Assembly (NCBI GenBank): GCA_001789205.1
Contig: MFYT01000046.1
Coordinates: 1 to 11,256, forward strand
From: Candidatus Raymondbacteria bacterium RIFOXYA2_FULL_49_16
Lineage (GTDB): Bacteria; Fibrobacterota; OXYB2-FULL-49-7; XYB2-FULL-49-35
Reading direction: 5' to 3'
Length of the DNA: 11,256 nucleotides
Of this stretch, positions 1-7,439 are shown piece by piece (position 1 is the stretch's first letter; each line of letters starts with the position of its first letter). The notes under the pieces are model-generated. The model was not told the DNA's origin. It did not search any database and saw nothing but the letters and a program-made list of their open reading frames with translations. The translations under genes were made by a program, and so were the position numbers.

Positions 1-90
1 CCCCGAAGACCGAATGAAGAGCCGTATGCGGGAAAGCTGCTCGTACGGTTCCGCGAGGGGCTGGGCAGGCAACTGCCCGGTCTACTCAAC
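1..90 (+). mobile_element. Group II intron, 3' end only (domains V and VI and 3' splice site)
   Basis: The first 90 bases carry the conserved 3' architecture of a bacterial group II self-splicing intron (a retroelement that usually encodes a reverse transcriptase/maturase in domain IV). Seen: a domain V hairpin at 19-51, a domain VI hairpin at 55-87 with an unpaired A at 84, and the tail CTCAAC ending at 90. A84 is the seventh base from that end, the normal distance for the branch-point adenosine. The first 18 bases are probably the linker from domain IV. The intron's ORF and domains I-III must lie left of the window, so completeness and class cannot be judged. The exon that follows begins exactly with in-frame codons of a signal peptide. 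Confidence 0.85.
19..87 (+). ncRNA. Group II intron catalytic domains V and VI
   Basis: Domain V (19-51): outer stem GAGCCGTA (19-26) pairs with TACGGTTC (44-51). It includes the catalytic AGC triad at 20-22, a two-base CG bulge at 42-43, a T-T mismatch (27/41) and an apical stem GCGG/CTGC closing a loop that contains GAAA. Domain V is usually 34 nt; this one is 33 nt, with the apical part one base off the common form. Domain VI (55-87): GAG pairs with CTC, GGG with TCT (G-U rich), and CTGGGCAG (61-68) with CTGCCCGG (73-80), capped by a GCAA loop. A84 is bulged and is the expected branch point for lariat formation. Confidence 0.85.
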
Positions 91-1506
91 AAATACACAA
101 TAGTATTGTTGATTTGTTCCCTCTCTTTTGCAATCCCGCCAGGACGGTGGATAAAGTCAGACATGCATAAACACACAGGCAGCAGCGGCGACGCAAGTGG
201 TACTGCCATGGAGGCGGCACTCTCCTGGAAAAACGTGGGTTTTAATTACCTGCATATTACCGATCACGGGAATTTTGGCGAATGGACCAACGGGAATGCG
301 ATGCAGGCAAACGTCCTCTACGGCGGCAAGGATTTCAGGGTCGGAGTGGGAATTGAGAAAGACCTCTACCCGCACTATAACATCTCATACGCTTTTTTGG
401 ATACACCCAATCACTATTTGCCAGGCGATTATACCGACCCATTCTGGTCATCGCATGGTGTATCACAGTATTCCTTTGGCGGCAATAAAGCGCTGGTACA
501 CTATGTCGATTCCACTGGCGGTTGGATGTCCATAAACCACCCGGGCGATTCTGGAATGAGTTATTCACGTTTTACCACAACTCTGGACTCGCTGCTGCCT
601 CTCGTGGAGAATGGGCTCAAAGGATTCGAGGCTTTTAACGGTGGGAACAGTCTTGTGTGGACACAAGCGAAACATATCTGGCATGCAGGGGGCATATGGG
701 ACAATATCCTGGTGAGGGGCCATCGTTTCTGCGCGCTTTCCGGTTCAGACAGCCATGGGAACACAGTGTATAACGGGTTTGGCTGTAACCGATTATATAT
801 CCTGACAGATTCGCTGACAGACCAGGCCTATTTTGAGGCGCTTTTCGCGGGCAGGTTCTACATGGAGGCTGATTATTACAATGGCGCACCGTTTGCCATT
901 ATCATGAATGTGACTGCGGGAGATTCCATGATGGGAAGTATTGTCTCGGTCCATGGCGACTATGCGGATGTCAGGGTCCAAGCATCGGTCGATACAGCGT
1001 ATACCCGGTCAATAAGCAGAAACGTCCCCAGACTCGACACCATACGGGTCATCTGCAAAGGCGCTGTACTTGCAGAAGTGTGTCCTAACAGGGTGGAATT
1101 CGATTCCCTTTTCCAGGTTCCCGCTGATTCAATTTCTTATGCGCGAGTCGAGGTGCAGGCAAAAAACCTGACCAGCGGATCCATTGTGCGCGCGCTTTCC
1201 AACCCCATCTACATCAGAAAGGACACCACAACAGCGCTCGGATCCGCGGCAGGGTTGGAGACAAAGACAGGCCTTGCCATATCGCCGAATCCGTTTAATC
1301 CAGCCGTGAATATTTTTATAGGGACACACAATCATGCGTCCCTGCGAATCTACAACACAAACGGCCGGATGGTCGCGGATGTAACACAACGCATAAGCAA
1401 TGGCCGTGTTACCTGGGACGCATCAGGCATGCCCAGCGGCGTATATATCATATGCGCAACTGTCGGGAATAAAATATTATCCAAGGTGGCGACACTTATA
1501 CGATAA
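91..1506 (+). CDS. Secreted PHP-domain (CehA/McbA-like) metallohydrolase with T9SS sorting tail; 5' end interrupted by intron
   Basis: A predicted exported metal-dependent hydrolase of the PHP superfamily, closest in style to the CehA/McbA branch; the substrate is unknown. Numbering from the TTG at 106, the PHP metal-site motifs appear in order: DMHKH (H21, H23), ITDH (53-54), GIE (E84), NHP (H145) and GSDSH (D215, H217). A beta-rich region follows, then a type IX sorting domain from about residue 390 (SPNPFNP ... WDAS ... SGVYII) to the end. The codons from 91 on read KYTIVLLICSLSFA, the hydrophobic core of a signal peptide, but there is no ATG and no Shine-Dalgarno. The native start therefore probably sits in the exon upstream of the intron. 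Translation from TTG 106 is the only local alternative and would give a poor signal peptide. The gene is followed 10 bp later by the phosphoesterase gene. Confidence 0.85.
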   Translation, partial: KYTIVLLICSLSFAIPPGRWIKSDMHKHTGSSGDASGTAMEAALSWKNVGFNYLHITDHGNFGEWTNGNAMQANVLYGGKDFRVGVGIEKDLYPHYNISYAFLDTPNHYLPGDYTDPFWSSHGVSQYSFGGNKALVHYVDSTGGWMSINHPGDSGMSYSRFTTTLDSLLPLVENGLKGFEAFNGGNSLVWTQAKHIWHAGGIWDNILVRGHRFCALSGSDSHGNTVYNGFGCNRLYILTDSLTDQAYFEALFAGRFYMEADYYNGAPFAIIMNVTAGDSMMGSIVSVHGDYADVRVQASVDTAYTRSISRNVPRLDTIRVICKGAVLAEVCPNRVEFDSLFQVPADSISYARVEVQAKNLTSGSIVRALSNPIYIRKDTTTALGSAAGLETKTGLAISPNPFNPAVNIFIGTHNHASLRIYNTNGRMVADVTQRISNGRVTWDASGMPSGVYIICATVGNKILSKVATLIR

Positions 1507-1509
1507 GGA
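1505..1509 (+). promoter_or_regulatory. Shine-Dalgarno of the metallophosphoesterase gene, overlapping the upstream stop
   Basis: AAGGA lies 7 bases before the ATG at 1517 and shares its first two bases with the TAA stop (1504-1506) of the PHP gene. This fixes the start at 1517 rather than at the earlier in-frame ATG at 1400, and suggests that both genes are on one transcript with possible translational coupling. Confidence 0.7.
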
Positions 1510-1516
1510 AAATACT

Positions 1517-3079
1517 ATGAACTGTTCCAAGATATCATGTCTTTTTGTCTTTGCAATACTGTTTTCCAATGCACAGGCAATACAATTCAAATGGGGTCCG
1601 GTTATTGAACATGCCTCACAGACCTCGCTCCAGATCCGTGCCACTACCGATTCCGCAGCGGATGTCATATTAAACTACGGCATTGTATTCGTGACGGAGA
1701 ATAATGATACAATAAGCAATACTGACAGCGCTGTTTTTGCACTGTCGGGGCTTGTGCCAAACCAAGTGTATCAATACACCCTTTACGCTGGAAATGCAAC
1801 CAGAACAGCAACATTCAGGACACTGCCTGCACGCGGACAGCGCGCGCACGTGGCTACGCACGGCGATGTACAAGGCTCAGGATTCTGGTTCACCTATTAT
1901 GTGGGACCTTCCATGCTTATGCAAGACTCACTGGATGCGTTTAACGCTTATATCATGACTGGGGACTATATAAATAATGGAAACGCCGTGGAATGGGACA
2001 GCTATTTCAATCATTCAAGGCTCCTCCTCGACCATATACCTTCTTTCCCTGTCTGGGGCAACCATGATGTAGGCGGCGATATGCCAATCTACAATGTATT
2101 CCCGGAATATAATCCACTGAACAAGCTCTATTATTCATTCGACGCAGGCAATGCGCATTTCTCCGTGGTCGACGGAAGCTGCTTCAGGAACAACACGGCA
2201 CAGCAGCAGTGGCTGAACAACGATCTTGATACATCGACTGCGCTTTTTAAATTTGTCTTCTGCCATTATTCTCCAATCGGGTCAGGCAGCTACGGCATGT
2301 GTACGTATGCCATGGGTCAGATAATGCCTATTCTGGATGCCCATAATGTGGATGCATATTTTGCGGGCCATAAGCATTCATATGAACGAAGCAAACCTGT
2401 TTGTTATGGTCCCGGCTCTCCAGATAGCGGAATGCTGTGCGACAACGGAACATACTTTTTTATTGCTGGAAATTCGGGACAGAACCTGTGGGATGATCCT
2501 GCGACCTGGCCAACGGCATTTGACACAGGGGCCTATCACGGTTATGTGGACATTGTCGTGGAAGACAGCGTTGCCAGAATCCAGTCGATGGGTGCGAATT
2601 GGCCCTCTTATTGGGACGCGGCAAATGACTGGCAGCTGACCGACGGAATGTATTTTTCCAAACAGTATGATATCATGAATAAATTCCTGGTGTTTGACTC
2701 TGTTATCATTGATAAACGGCACGAGTCATCGGCTAGGGAAAAGGGGATGAACAAGACAACAGCACCGTGGATGGAAGTATCGCCGAATCCGTTCAATCCG
2801 ACTGCAAGAATAGCCGTCAGCTCGCCTCGCTTCGCCAGACTCGCCAGCGAGTCTAGGTGGGCGGGCGAAGCGGGCGGGCAGCGGGCAGCGGGCGGAGAAA
2901 AGACGGAAATATATATTTTTAATGTTCATGGAAAACTAGTTCAGAAGATGCCTGCTGACTTCTGCCAGCTGACTTCTGGCATTACATGGGATGCATCGGA
3001 TCTGCCCAGCGGAGTTTATGTCATTAAGGCCATGGCAGGGAACGTAGTGCTAATAAAAATGGCGACCCTGCTAAAATAA
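1517..3079 (+). CDS. Secreted purple-acid-phosphatase-like metallophosphoesterase with T9SS sorting tail
   Basis: A 520-residue predicted exported phosphoesterase using a two-metal calcineurin-like site. Residues 1-21 form a signal peptide ending NAQA. Residues about 22-103 resemble the fibronectin-like N-terminal domain of purple acid phosphatases. The catalytic domain (about 108-360) shows HGD (D117), TGD (D150), GNHD (181-184), an FCH histidine (H250) and GHKHSYER (284-291), so all the main metal-ligand motifs are present. Residues about 420-520 form a type IX sorting domain, split by a Gly/Arg/Ala-rich insert at about 435-462 that corresponds to a GC-rich palindromic DNA element. It is the second gene of an operon with the PHP hydrolase and ends at a hairpin terminator. 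Family assignment is firm; the physiological phosphate ester is unknown. Confidence 0.9.
   Translation: MNCSKISCLFVFAILFSNAQAIQFKWGPVIEHASQTSLQIRATTDSAADVILNYGIVFVTENNDTISNTDSAVFALSGLVPNQVYQYTLYAGNATRTATFRTLPARGQRAHVATHGDVQGSGFWFTYYVGPSMLMQDSLDAFNAYIMTGDYINNGNAVEWDSYFNHSRLLLDHIPSFPVWGNHDVGGDMPIYNVFPEYNPLNKLYYSFDAGNAHFSVVDGSCFRNNTAQQQWLNNDLDTSTALFKFVFCHYSPIGSGSYGMCTYAMGQIMPILDAHNVDAYFAGHKHSYERSKPVCYGPGSPDSGMLCDNGTYFFIAGNSGQNLWDDPATWPTAFDTGAYHGYVDIVVEDSVARIQSMGANWPSYWDAANDWQLTDGMYFSKQYDIMNKFLVFDSVIIDKRHESSAREKGMNKTTAPWMEVSPNPFNPTARIAVSSPRFARLASESRWAGEAGGQRAAGGEKTEIYIFNVHGKLVQKMPADFCQLTSGITWDASDLPSGVYVIKAMAGNVVLIKMATLLK
2820..2899 (+). repeat. GC-rich palindromic element inserted in frame in the sorting domain of the phosphoesterase
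   Basis: A nested inverted repeat sits inside the coding sequence. The inner arms are AGACTCGC (2837-2844) and GCGAGTCT (2847-2854), separated by CA. The outer arms are CGCTTCGCC (2828-2836) and GGCGAAGCG (2864-2872). They are followed by GCGGGC-type short repeats to about 2895. The segment is much richer in G+C than the flanking gene. It encodes about 27 residues (SPRFARLASESRWAGEAGG and onward) that have no counterpart in the sorting tail of the neighbouring PHP protein. The reading frame is kept. This has the look of a mobile palindromic element (REP/MITE or RPE-like); the edges are approximate. Confidence 0.7.
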
Positions 3080-3080
3080 C

Positions 3081-3101
3081 ACAAGCGCGGCTTGTCTTTT
3101 T
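3081..3101. terminator. Intrinsic terminator between convergent operons
   Basis: ACAAGC (3081-3086), loop GCG, GCTTGT (3090-3095) form a perfect 6-bp stem, followed on the plus strand by CTTTTT. The stem begins two bases after the stop of the phosphoesterase gene. The T run overlaps the stop codon of the minus-strand isomerase gene at 3100. On the minus strand the same hairpin is followed by GTTATTTTA, so it may work weakly in both directions. This is the whole gap between the two operons. Confidence 0.7.
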
Positions 3102-3858
3102 AGGATTGGTCCTGGGCTTGCAGCCACGCCAGATTATCCCGGATTAGGCCTTCGTCGCTGGCCATTTCCAGGGAACACCATATGGGACTGCGGGGAACAG
3201 CGGCAAGAACCGTGCTGAAAGAAATGGGGGCTTGGGCCAAGGGTTTGGGCGAATAACCGGTTTCAGGCGATTGGACGCCCCATTTCAAGTGGAAGTGGGC
3301 GATCAGCGGAGCAAGACGGCCATAAGCTTCAGTCAGGTCCTCCTTCAAGAACCACGTATTGAAAAGATCAAAAATAAACCTCACGTTCTTTGAAGCGGCT
3401 TTTTGATACAGCGCCAGACAGTGGTCCACAGTATCGTGGGGCTGGCCATCATGGGTCTCCAGGTAGACCTCTAATCCCCTAACAGCCGCTGCTTCGGCAA
3501 ACTCCCGCAGCTTGCCGGGCAGATTGTCGGCCGCGTTAAAAGTGTCCCCGAAAACCTTGATCCCTCTGGCGCCCACAGTACTCGCATAATGAACCAGAGC
3601 GTTTCCATGTTCCCAAAACCTGGCTCCCCAGGGGACCGAAAGGCAGACAGCCTCAATCCGTTTTTCCTTAAGCGCGTCCCTCACCTTTATCGGTGAAACA
3701 GCAGCCAGATGGGGAAGCCATATCTCCAGACCATGTATCCCCAGATTGGCGCAAAGGTCGATTATCGTCATCAGTCCCGTTGAGTAACGCCAACTGATGG
3801 AGCATAGGGCGGGTTTAAGCCTATGCATGTCTTCATCCGCAATACGCAGGTTGTTCAT
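3100..3858 (-). CDS. Sugar phosphate isomerase/epimerase-like protein (xylose-isomerase-like TIM barrel)
   Basis: A 252-residue protein without signal peptide or membrane segment, so cytosolic. It fits the AP-endonuclease-2/xylose-isomerase-like TIM-barrel family, which uses a divalent metal to isomerise or epimerise sugars and related compounds. Visible family signatures are GLEIW (E45), LETHD (E134, H136), FIFDLFNTW (D164), HFHLKWG (H188, H190) and SLEMA (E231); E134, D164, H190 and E231 are the likely metal ligands. The start ATG overlaps the TGA stop of the upstream PL8 gene as ATGA, with AGGTGA (3869-3874) 10 bases before it, so translation is probably coupled to the lyase. This suggests it handles a product of polysaccharide breakdown, but the exact substrate cannot be read from sequence. 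It is the last gene of the minus-strand operon. Confidence 0.85.
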   Translation of the reverse strand: MNNLRIADEDMHRLKPALCSISWRYSTGLMTIIDLCANLGIHGLEIWLPHLAAVSPIKVRDALKEKRIEAVCLSVPWGARFWEHGNALVHYASTVGARGIKVFGDTFNAADNLPGKLREFAEAAAVRGLEVYLETHDGQPHDTVDHCLALYQKAASKNVRFIFDLFNTWFLKEDLTEAYGRLAPLIAHFHLKWGVQSPETGYSPKPLAQAPISFSTVLAAVPRSPIWCSLEMASDEGLIRDNLAWLQAQDQS

Positions 3859-6800
3859 TTTGAGAGTATCACCTTTTTTTGAATATTTTTACCATTGGCA
3901 AGCGACAGCCGGACAACATAGACGCCCGTGGAAACACAGCGGCCCCGGTCATCGCGTCCGTTCCAGACAATCCGGTCCATACCGCGGACTCCTGATAGCA
4001 CCCATGAACGCACGATCCCGCCCTTGACATCGAACACGGTCAGCCTGGGACTTTTCCGGTCTCCTGAAGCGATTGGGATGAAAAAAGTCATGGTGACCGT
4101 GGGATTGAAAGGATTCGGTGATATTTCAAGAAACGGGGCTCGCAACGCGTCTGGTTCGCTGGCGCGGCCCATGGAGCCTGGGTTGATCCATACTTCCAGC
4201 ACTGGCGGTGCCCCGCTTTCCCGGCTTTTAAAATCAAGATAAACGCCATCACTCACCGGATTGTATAGCCCAAGCGAATAAAAGGAATCAGAAGCTGCCT
4301 GGGCCTGCAGGCTGGCGGTTAGGTTGGCATATTTCCATCCTATAGAATTGCCGATGACGATAGTGTCAACAGCGCTGCCGAGTGCGGGCTGGTTTGACCA
4401 GGTGATGCTCCCCTCCTGCCACGCATCGTCAGCAATGGTGTTAACGCTGATATTGGCGGTCACGGCTGATGCGGAGTAAAGCTTCAATACGGCAGAATCC
4501 ACAGTCATGCCGGCAATGTTGGAAAGATCAAATTTCAGAAAGACACGCCGCGTATAATCCAAGTCAGAGGTCTTGATGGTAAGTACCGAATCGTTACCAT
4601 AATTGGTACCAGCAAATGTTCCGCCCCGTGTAAAGGCATCCGCGATTGGCCGGGCAATATAAACAGGACGGACCGTAAGCGCAGCCTGGGTGGAAAACCC
4701 CAGCACCGTGGAGGAGCAGCGAACACTGCCTGAACCCGGTGTCCAGCCTGTAACAAGCCTGCCTGTGGAATCCACGGTCCCGAGTGTTTCCGGCGTCATG
4801 GACCAGACCAGACCGTCCGTGAGCGTGTCCGCGCTGCTGTCCGGAAAAAGACCCAAGGCAGTTAATTCTATAGTGTCAGCAATTCCCGCCATAACGGAAG
4901 ATGGGCTGATCGCCATTCCTTCTATCAGGAGCTTCCGTAGAACAATATGCACGTCAGTGGTCTCGCCTACCCTCAGTACAACCTGATCGACTATTGCCAC
5001 CTGCCAGCCGTCACGCTGGACTGTTATCTGGTTGGCGCCGGTGTCAGCCTTGACAACAGCAATACCGGAAGCGTCCGTAAAGCCGGTGTTGCTCGTGTTC
5101 TTCCGGACCGAGCAGAGCGCGCCTGGTATGGGATCGCCTGTAGCGGAATCATGAACAGAGATTCGCGCGTAACCAAAGACCTTGGGAATGCGATGGAACA
5201 CGGCGTAGACACCCAGGCCAGTGCCCGGCGATGCAAAGGAAAGTATTGTCGTGATACTGTCCGTGGAAACGGTCATTGTCCGGGTAGATTGGACCAGTGA
5301 CAATGGCTCGTCAATGCGAAAACGGAGCGTCGCGCTCTGTCTGGGCGGATAAGTTGCGGAAAAATACAAACTGTCCGGTGTAATACGACAGAAGACAATA
5401 CTCGGACTATCGGCCTTTACCAAACCGCATTCTCCCGCCTTCCAGAACACTGCGCTAAACGCGTTCAAACCCGCGTGGCTGACAGCGTGCAGGGTATCGC
5501 TGTTTTCCACGATGGAAAAAACCGGTGAGGCGGCATAGACGGCCATATCCAATATGCTTTTATTGGGCAGAACAGCATAGGCATAAGAAGCTTTTACGGC
5601 ATTAACACCATGGTTCATCCAGAGCGTAAGCATAGGATTGGTACGCAAAATGGTATCTCCTATACCGATGTTGCTCCAGCGGCCGGTCTGATTGGCCGTT
5701 TTTCCGCAAAGATCGGTCCCGCCTGGAAAATAGTATCCAATGCTGTCACAGGCTGCCCAGGCCGCATCGGTAATGGTCCCCGACCAGCCGGTACCCGTGG
5801 CAACGGTCGTACCGTTAAAGACAAGAGGCGCATTGGCCGCGGACAAGGGACGCTGGTTCACAATTGTTTCCGCGGAATCAGTTGACGGACAGTTGACATC
5901 GCTGCCCAGGCAAACCAGCTCCCCATCAAAAAAGAACCAGCTCTTTTTCGCGGTCAGGACTTCCCCATTACTGGAAAAATCCATTGCCGAAGCGCCGTAA
6001 GGCCCGCATTCCACTCCGCCCACAAAAGGACGGGAATTGGAATAGGCCGCGCCGGTTGGGTAGCTCTTTTTCTGGACCGTGATGCCAGGAAGACGGTTCC
6101 AGTCGAGAGTGGGAATCACGTCGTTTGTAGTGTACTCGTCCCCGTTCCGAAGAATGTACGTCATGCCGTCCGAAAGGTGCCACGACTTCTTGCCCTCGTT
6201 GTTCACCAGTTCCGATCCGGTGATGCCCGGTCCCATCATTTTAACCGACAGGTGATAATCGGGACGTTTATGCACTGTGAAGTAGGTGGCCCAATAATTT
6301 TTGTGCCCCAGGGGCCAGGAAGCCGTGTTTCCTTCGTTTTTAACCGCCGACACACCTGCGGCTATCTCCACCGGCAGGGCGGCGCTAAAGGTCTGAAGCG
6401 CTTTACGGGCGGCATTCTGAAAAAGCGTCTGATAAGGACCGGACTGAACCGCCATCAGGACCAGCGCGGTCAGATTTCCGCCCAGCCCCTCGCGGCGGGT
6501 AATGCTTCTTCCGATGACAGAAACGTCGTAAGAATTATGATACAGGCACCAGGCAGTTCCCTCGGCATTAAAGTTCGTGATGACGTCAAAATTAACCTGC
6601 GATAACATATAACTGGTATTACGAGTAAACAACAGGTAACGAGGGCCGTCTGCCGCTACCTGCGCCCCATACCCGCCAATGTAGAGTTGGTTACTATGAT
6701 GAATACAAGAGTAATCAGGACGGATACCGTCGTAGCTGGAATGGATGGTCAGTTCACCTTGTGCAAGGGTCCGTGCCCGGTTGATATAGAGTAAATCACC

Positions 6801-7415
6801 GGAAACAATGCCATAGTACAAATTACCCAAAGCCTGCGTAACCATATCGCCAGGATTGGATGGTGGATTAGGATAATCCAGGCACCATTTCAACGCGGCG
6901 GAGGCTTGCGCAAAAATCGCGGAATCCACGTGTCCCTGCATAAGCAGAAGCGCGGGCCCGTAGTACATGGGGATTCCCTGGTACCAGTACCACCAGTTGT
7001 TGATGCGTGAGACCCCGCTGTAGACGAGATCATGGATGGAGTCCAACGCGAGTTCCATGGCGTTCCGGATGCTGTCACTCCGGTACAGCCTCTGCCCCGG
7101 AGTGGCATAAGCCAACGCCATCTGTTTCATTCGCGAATAATGGCTGATAGCCTGCCATTCCCCGCCGTAGGCAAGTGAAATAGTGTAATCGATATCCGGC
7201 CAGCCTCCGCGCGGTTGGCAATCGTTCATATAATTACGGGCCGAATTCTCCAAGTCAGTCAGCGCCTGGGCCACAACCGGATCGTTCGTGTCAGCACCCG
7301 CACCGGTCATGTAATTGATGACATTGGCGCGCAGTGTGTCGACATCCGCTGCTTCTGTCCGGATAGACAAAAACGCCGCGGCAGCTAACAGCAGGAAAAC
7401 GGAGAATTTCAACAT
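3855..7415 (-). CDS. Polysaccharide lyase family 8 (PL8) enzyme with DNRLRE module and T9SS sorting tail (copy 1)
   Basis: A 1186-residue exported lyase of the chondroitin AC/hyaluronate/xanthan lyase family, which cleaves uronic-acid polymers by beta-elimination. Numbering from ATG 7415: signal peptide 1 to about 23 (cut near TEAA-D), then the alpha/alpha-toroid with GGWPDIDY, the aromatic patch NNWWYW (W141, W142), catalytic H240 and Y249 in DYSCIHHSNQLYIGGYG, GRSITR (R303, R307) and NNEGKKSW (E407). Beta-sandwich domains run to about 715. They are followed by a carboxypeptidase-regulatory-like domain (about 745-830), a Big2-like domain (about 832-916), a DNRLRE/CBM96-like module (about 920-1080) and the sorting domain (about 1098-1186). 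At the usual catalytic Asn position (TGAN in copy 2) this protein reads NPGD, giving D190. The ATG is chosen over an earlier GTG at 7436 because AGAAAGGG lies 5 bases before it. The specific polymer is unknown. Confidence 0.9.
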   Translation of the reverse strand: MLKFSVFLLLAAAAFLSIRTEAADVDTLRANVINYMTGAGADTNDPVVAQALTDLENSARNYMNDCQPRGGWPDIDYTISLAYGGEWQAISHYSRMKQMALAYATPGQRLYRSDSIRNAMELALDSIHDLVYSGVSRINNWWYWYQGIPMYYGPALLLMQGHVDSAIFAQASAALKWCLDYPNPPSNPGDMVTQALGNLYYGIVSGDLLYINRARTLAQGELTIHSSYDGIRPDYSCIHHSNQLYIGGYGAQVAADGPRYLLFTRNTSYMLSQVNFDVITNFNAEGTAWCLYHNSYDVSVIGRSITRREGLGGNLTALVLMAVQSGPYQTLFQNAARKALQTFSAALPVEIAAGVSAVKNEGNTASWPLGHKNYWATYFTVHKRPDYHLSVKMMGPGITGSELVNNEGKKSWHLSDGMTYILRNGDEYTTNDVIPTLDWNRLPGITVQKKSYPTGAAYSNSRPFVGGVECGPYGASAMDFSSNGEVLTAKKSWFFFDGELVCLGSDVNCPSTDSAETIVNQRPLSAANAPLVFNGTTVATGTGWSGTITDAAWAACDSIGYYFPGGTDLCGKTANQTGRWSNIGIGDTILRTNPMLTLWMNHGVNAVKASYAYAVLPNKSILDMAVYAASPVFSIVENSDTLHAVSHAGLNAFSAVFWKAGECGLVKADSPSIVFCRITPDSLYFSATYPPRQSATLRFRIDEPLSLVQSTRTMTVSTDSITTILSFASPGTGLGVYAVFHRIPKVFGYARISVHDSATGDPIPGALCSVRKNTSNTGFTDASGIAVVKADTGANQITVQRDGWQVAIVDQVVLRVGETTDVHIVLRKLLIEGMAISPSSVMAGIADTIELTALGLFPDSSADTLTDGLVWSMTPETLGTVDSTGRLVTGWTPGSGSVRCSSTVLGFSTQAALTVRPVYIARPIADAFTRGGTFAGTNYGNDSVLTIKTSDLDYTRRVFLKFDLSNIAGMTVDSAVLKLYSASAVTANISVNTIADDAWQEGSITWSNQPALGSAVDTIVIGNSIGWKYANLTASLQAQAASDSFYSLGLYNPVSDGVYLDFKSRESGAPPVLEVWINPGSMGRASEPDALRAPFLEISPNPFNPTVTMTFFIPIASGDRKSPRLTVFDVKGGIVRSWVLSGVRGMDRIVWNGRDDRGRCVSTGVYVVRLSLANGKNIQKKVILSK
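3869..3874 (-). promoter_or_regulatory. Shine-Dalgarno of the isomerase-like gene, inside the end of the PL8 gene
   Basis: AGGTGA on the minus strand, 10 bases before the ATG at 3858, lies within the last codons of the upstream lyase gene. With the ATGA overlap it supports the start at 3858 over the internal ATG ten codons later (MHRLKPALCS). Confidence 0.55.
4105..5273 (-). repeat. Duplicated C-terminal module, copy in PL8 copy 1
   Basis: This segment encodes the end of the PL8 region (from VSTDSITT), the carboxypeptidase-regulatory-like, Big2-like and DNRLRE modules, and the linker up to SPNPFNP. It aligns along its whole length with 7663-8837, with a net 6-bp length difference (two single-codon indels). 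Long stretches, such as those around the Big2-like and DNRLRE parts, are almost identical in DNA. On both sides similarity to copy 2 falls off quickly. Confidence 0.85.
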
Positions 7416-7420
7416 TGCAA

Positions 7421-7428
7421 CCCTTTCT
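7421..7428 (-). promoter_or_regulatory. Shine-Dalgarno of PL8 copy 1
   Basis: AGAAAGGG on the minus strand ends 5 bases before the ATG at 7415. It lies inside the 24-bp gap to the upstream PL8 gene and decides for ATG 7415, because a start at GTG 7436 would translate through it and put seven unneeded residues before the signal peptide. Confidence 0.75.
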
Positions 7429-7439
7429 GTAAACACATT

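Noticed and set aside
1-105. Plus-strand reading frame of the PHP gene stays open through domains V and VI to the window edge
   Set aside because: These bases are explained by structured intron RNA. The open frame is short and its translation resembles no protein, so it is treated as chance.
1400-1516. Upstream in-frame ATG that would add 39 residues to the phosphoesterase
   Set aside because: It lies inside the PHP gene and would put a non-hydrophobic stretch before a clear signal peptide. ATG 1517 has a Shine-Dalgarno at the right distance.
3471-3656. Short minus-strand ORF within the isomerase-like gene
   Set aside because: It is in another frame of a gene with clear family motifs, and has no independent signal.
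6177-6605. 142-codon plus-strand ORF antisense to the PL8 copy 1 catalytic domain
   Set aside because: It has no recognisable domain and no clear start signal, and lies fully opposite a well-supported lyase.
7416-7436. GTG start giving MFTERVA before the signal peptide of PL8 copy 1 (and the same at 11003 for copy 2)
   Set aside because: The extra codons cover the Shine-Dalgarno, and an ATG directly before the signal peptide fits better. The similarity of the two short peptides reflects conserved spacer DNA.
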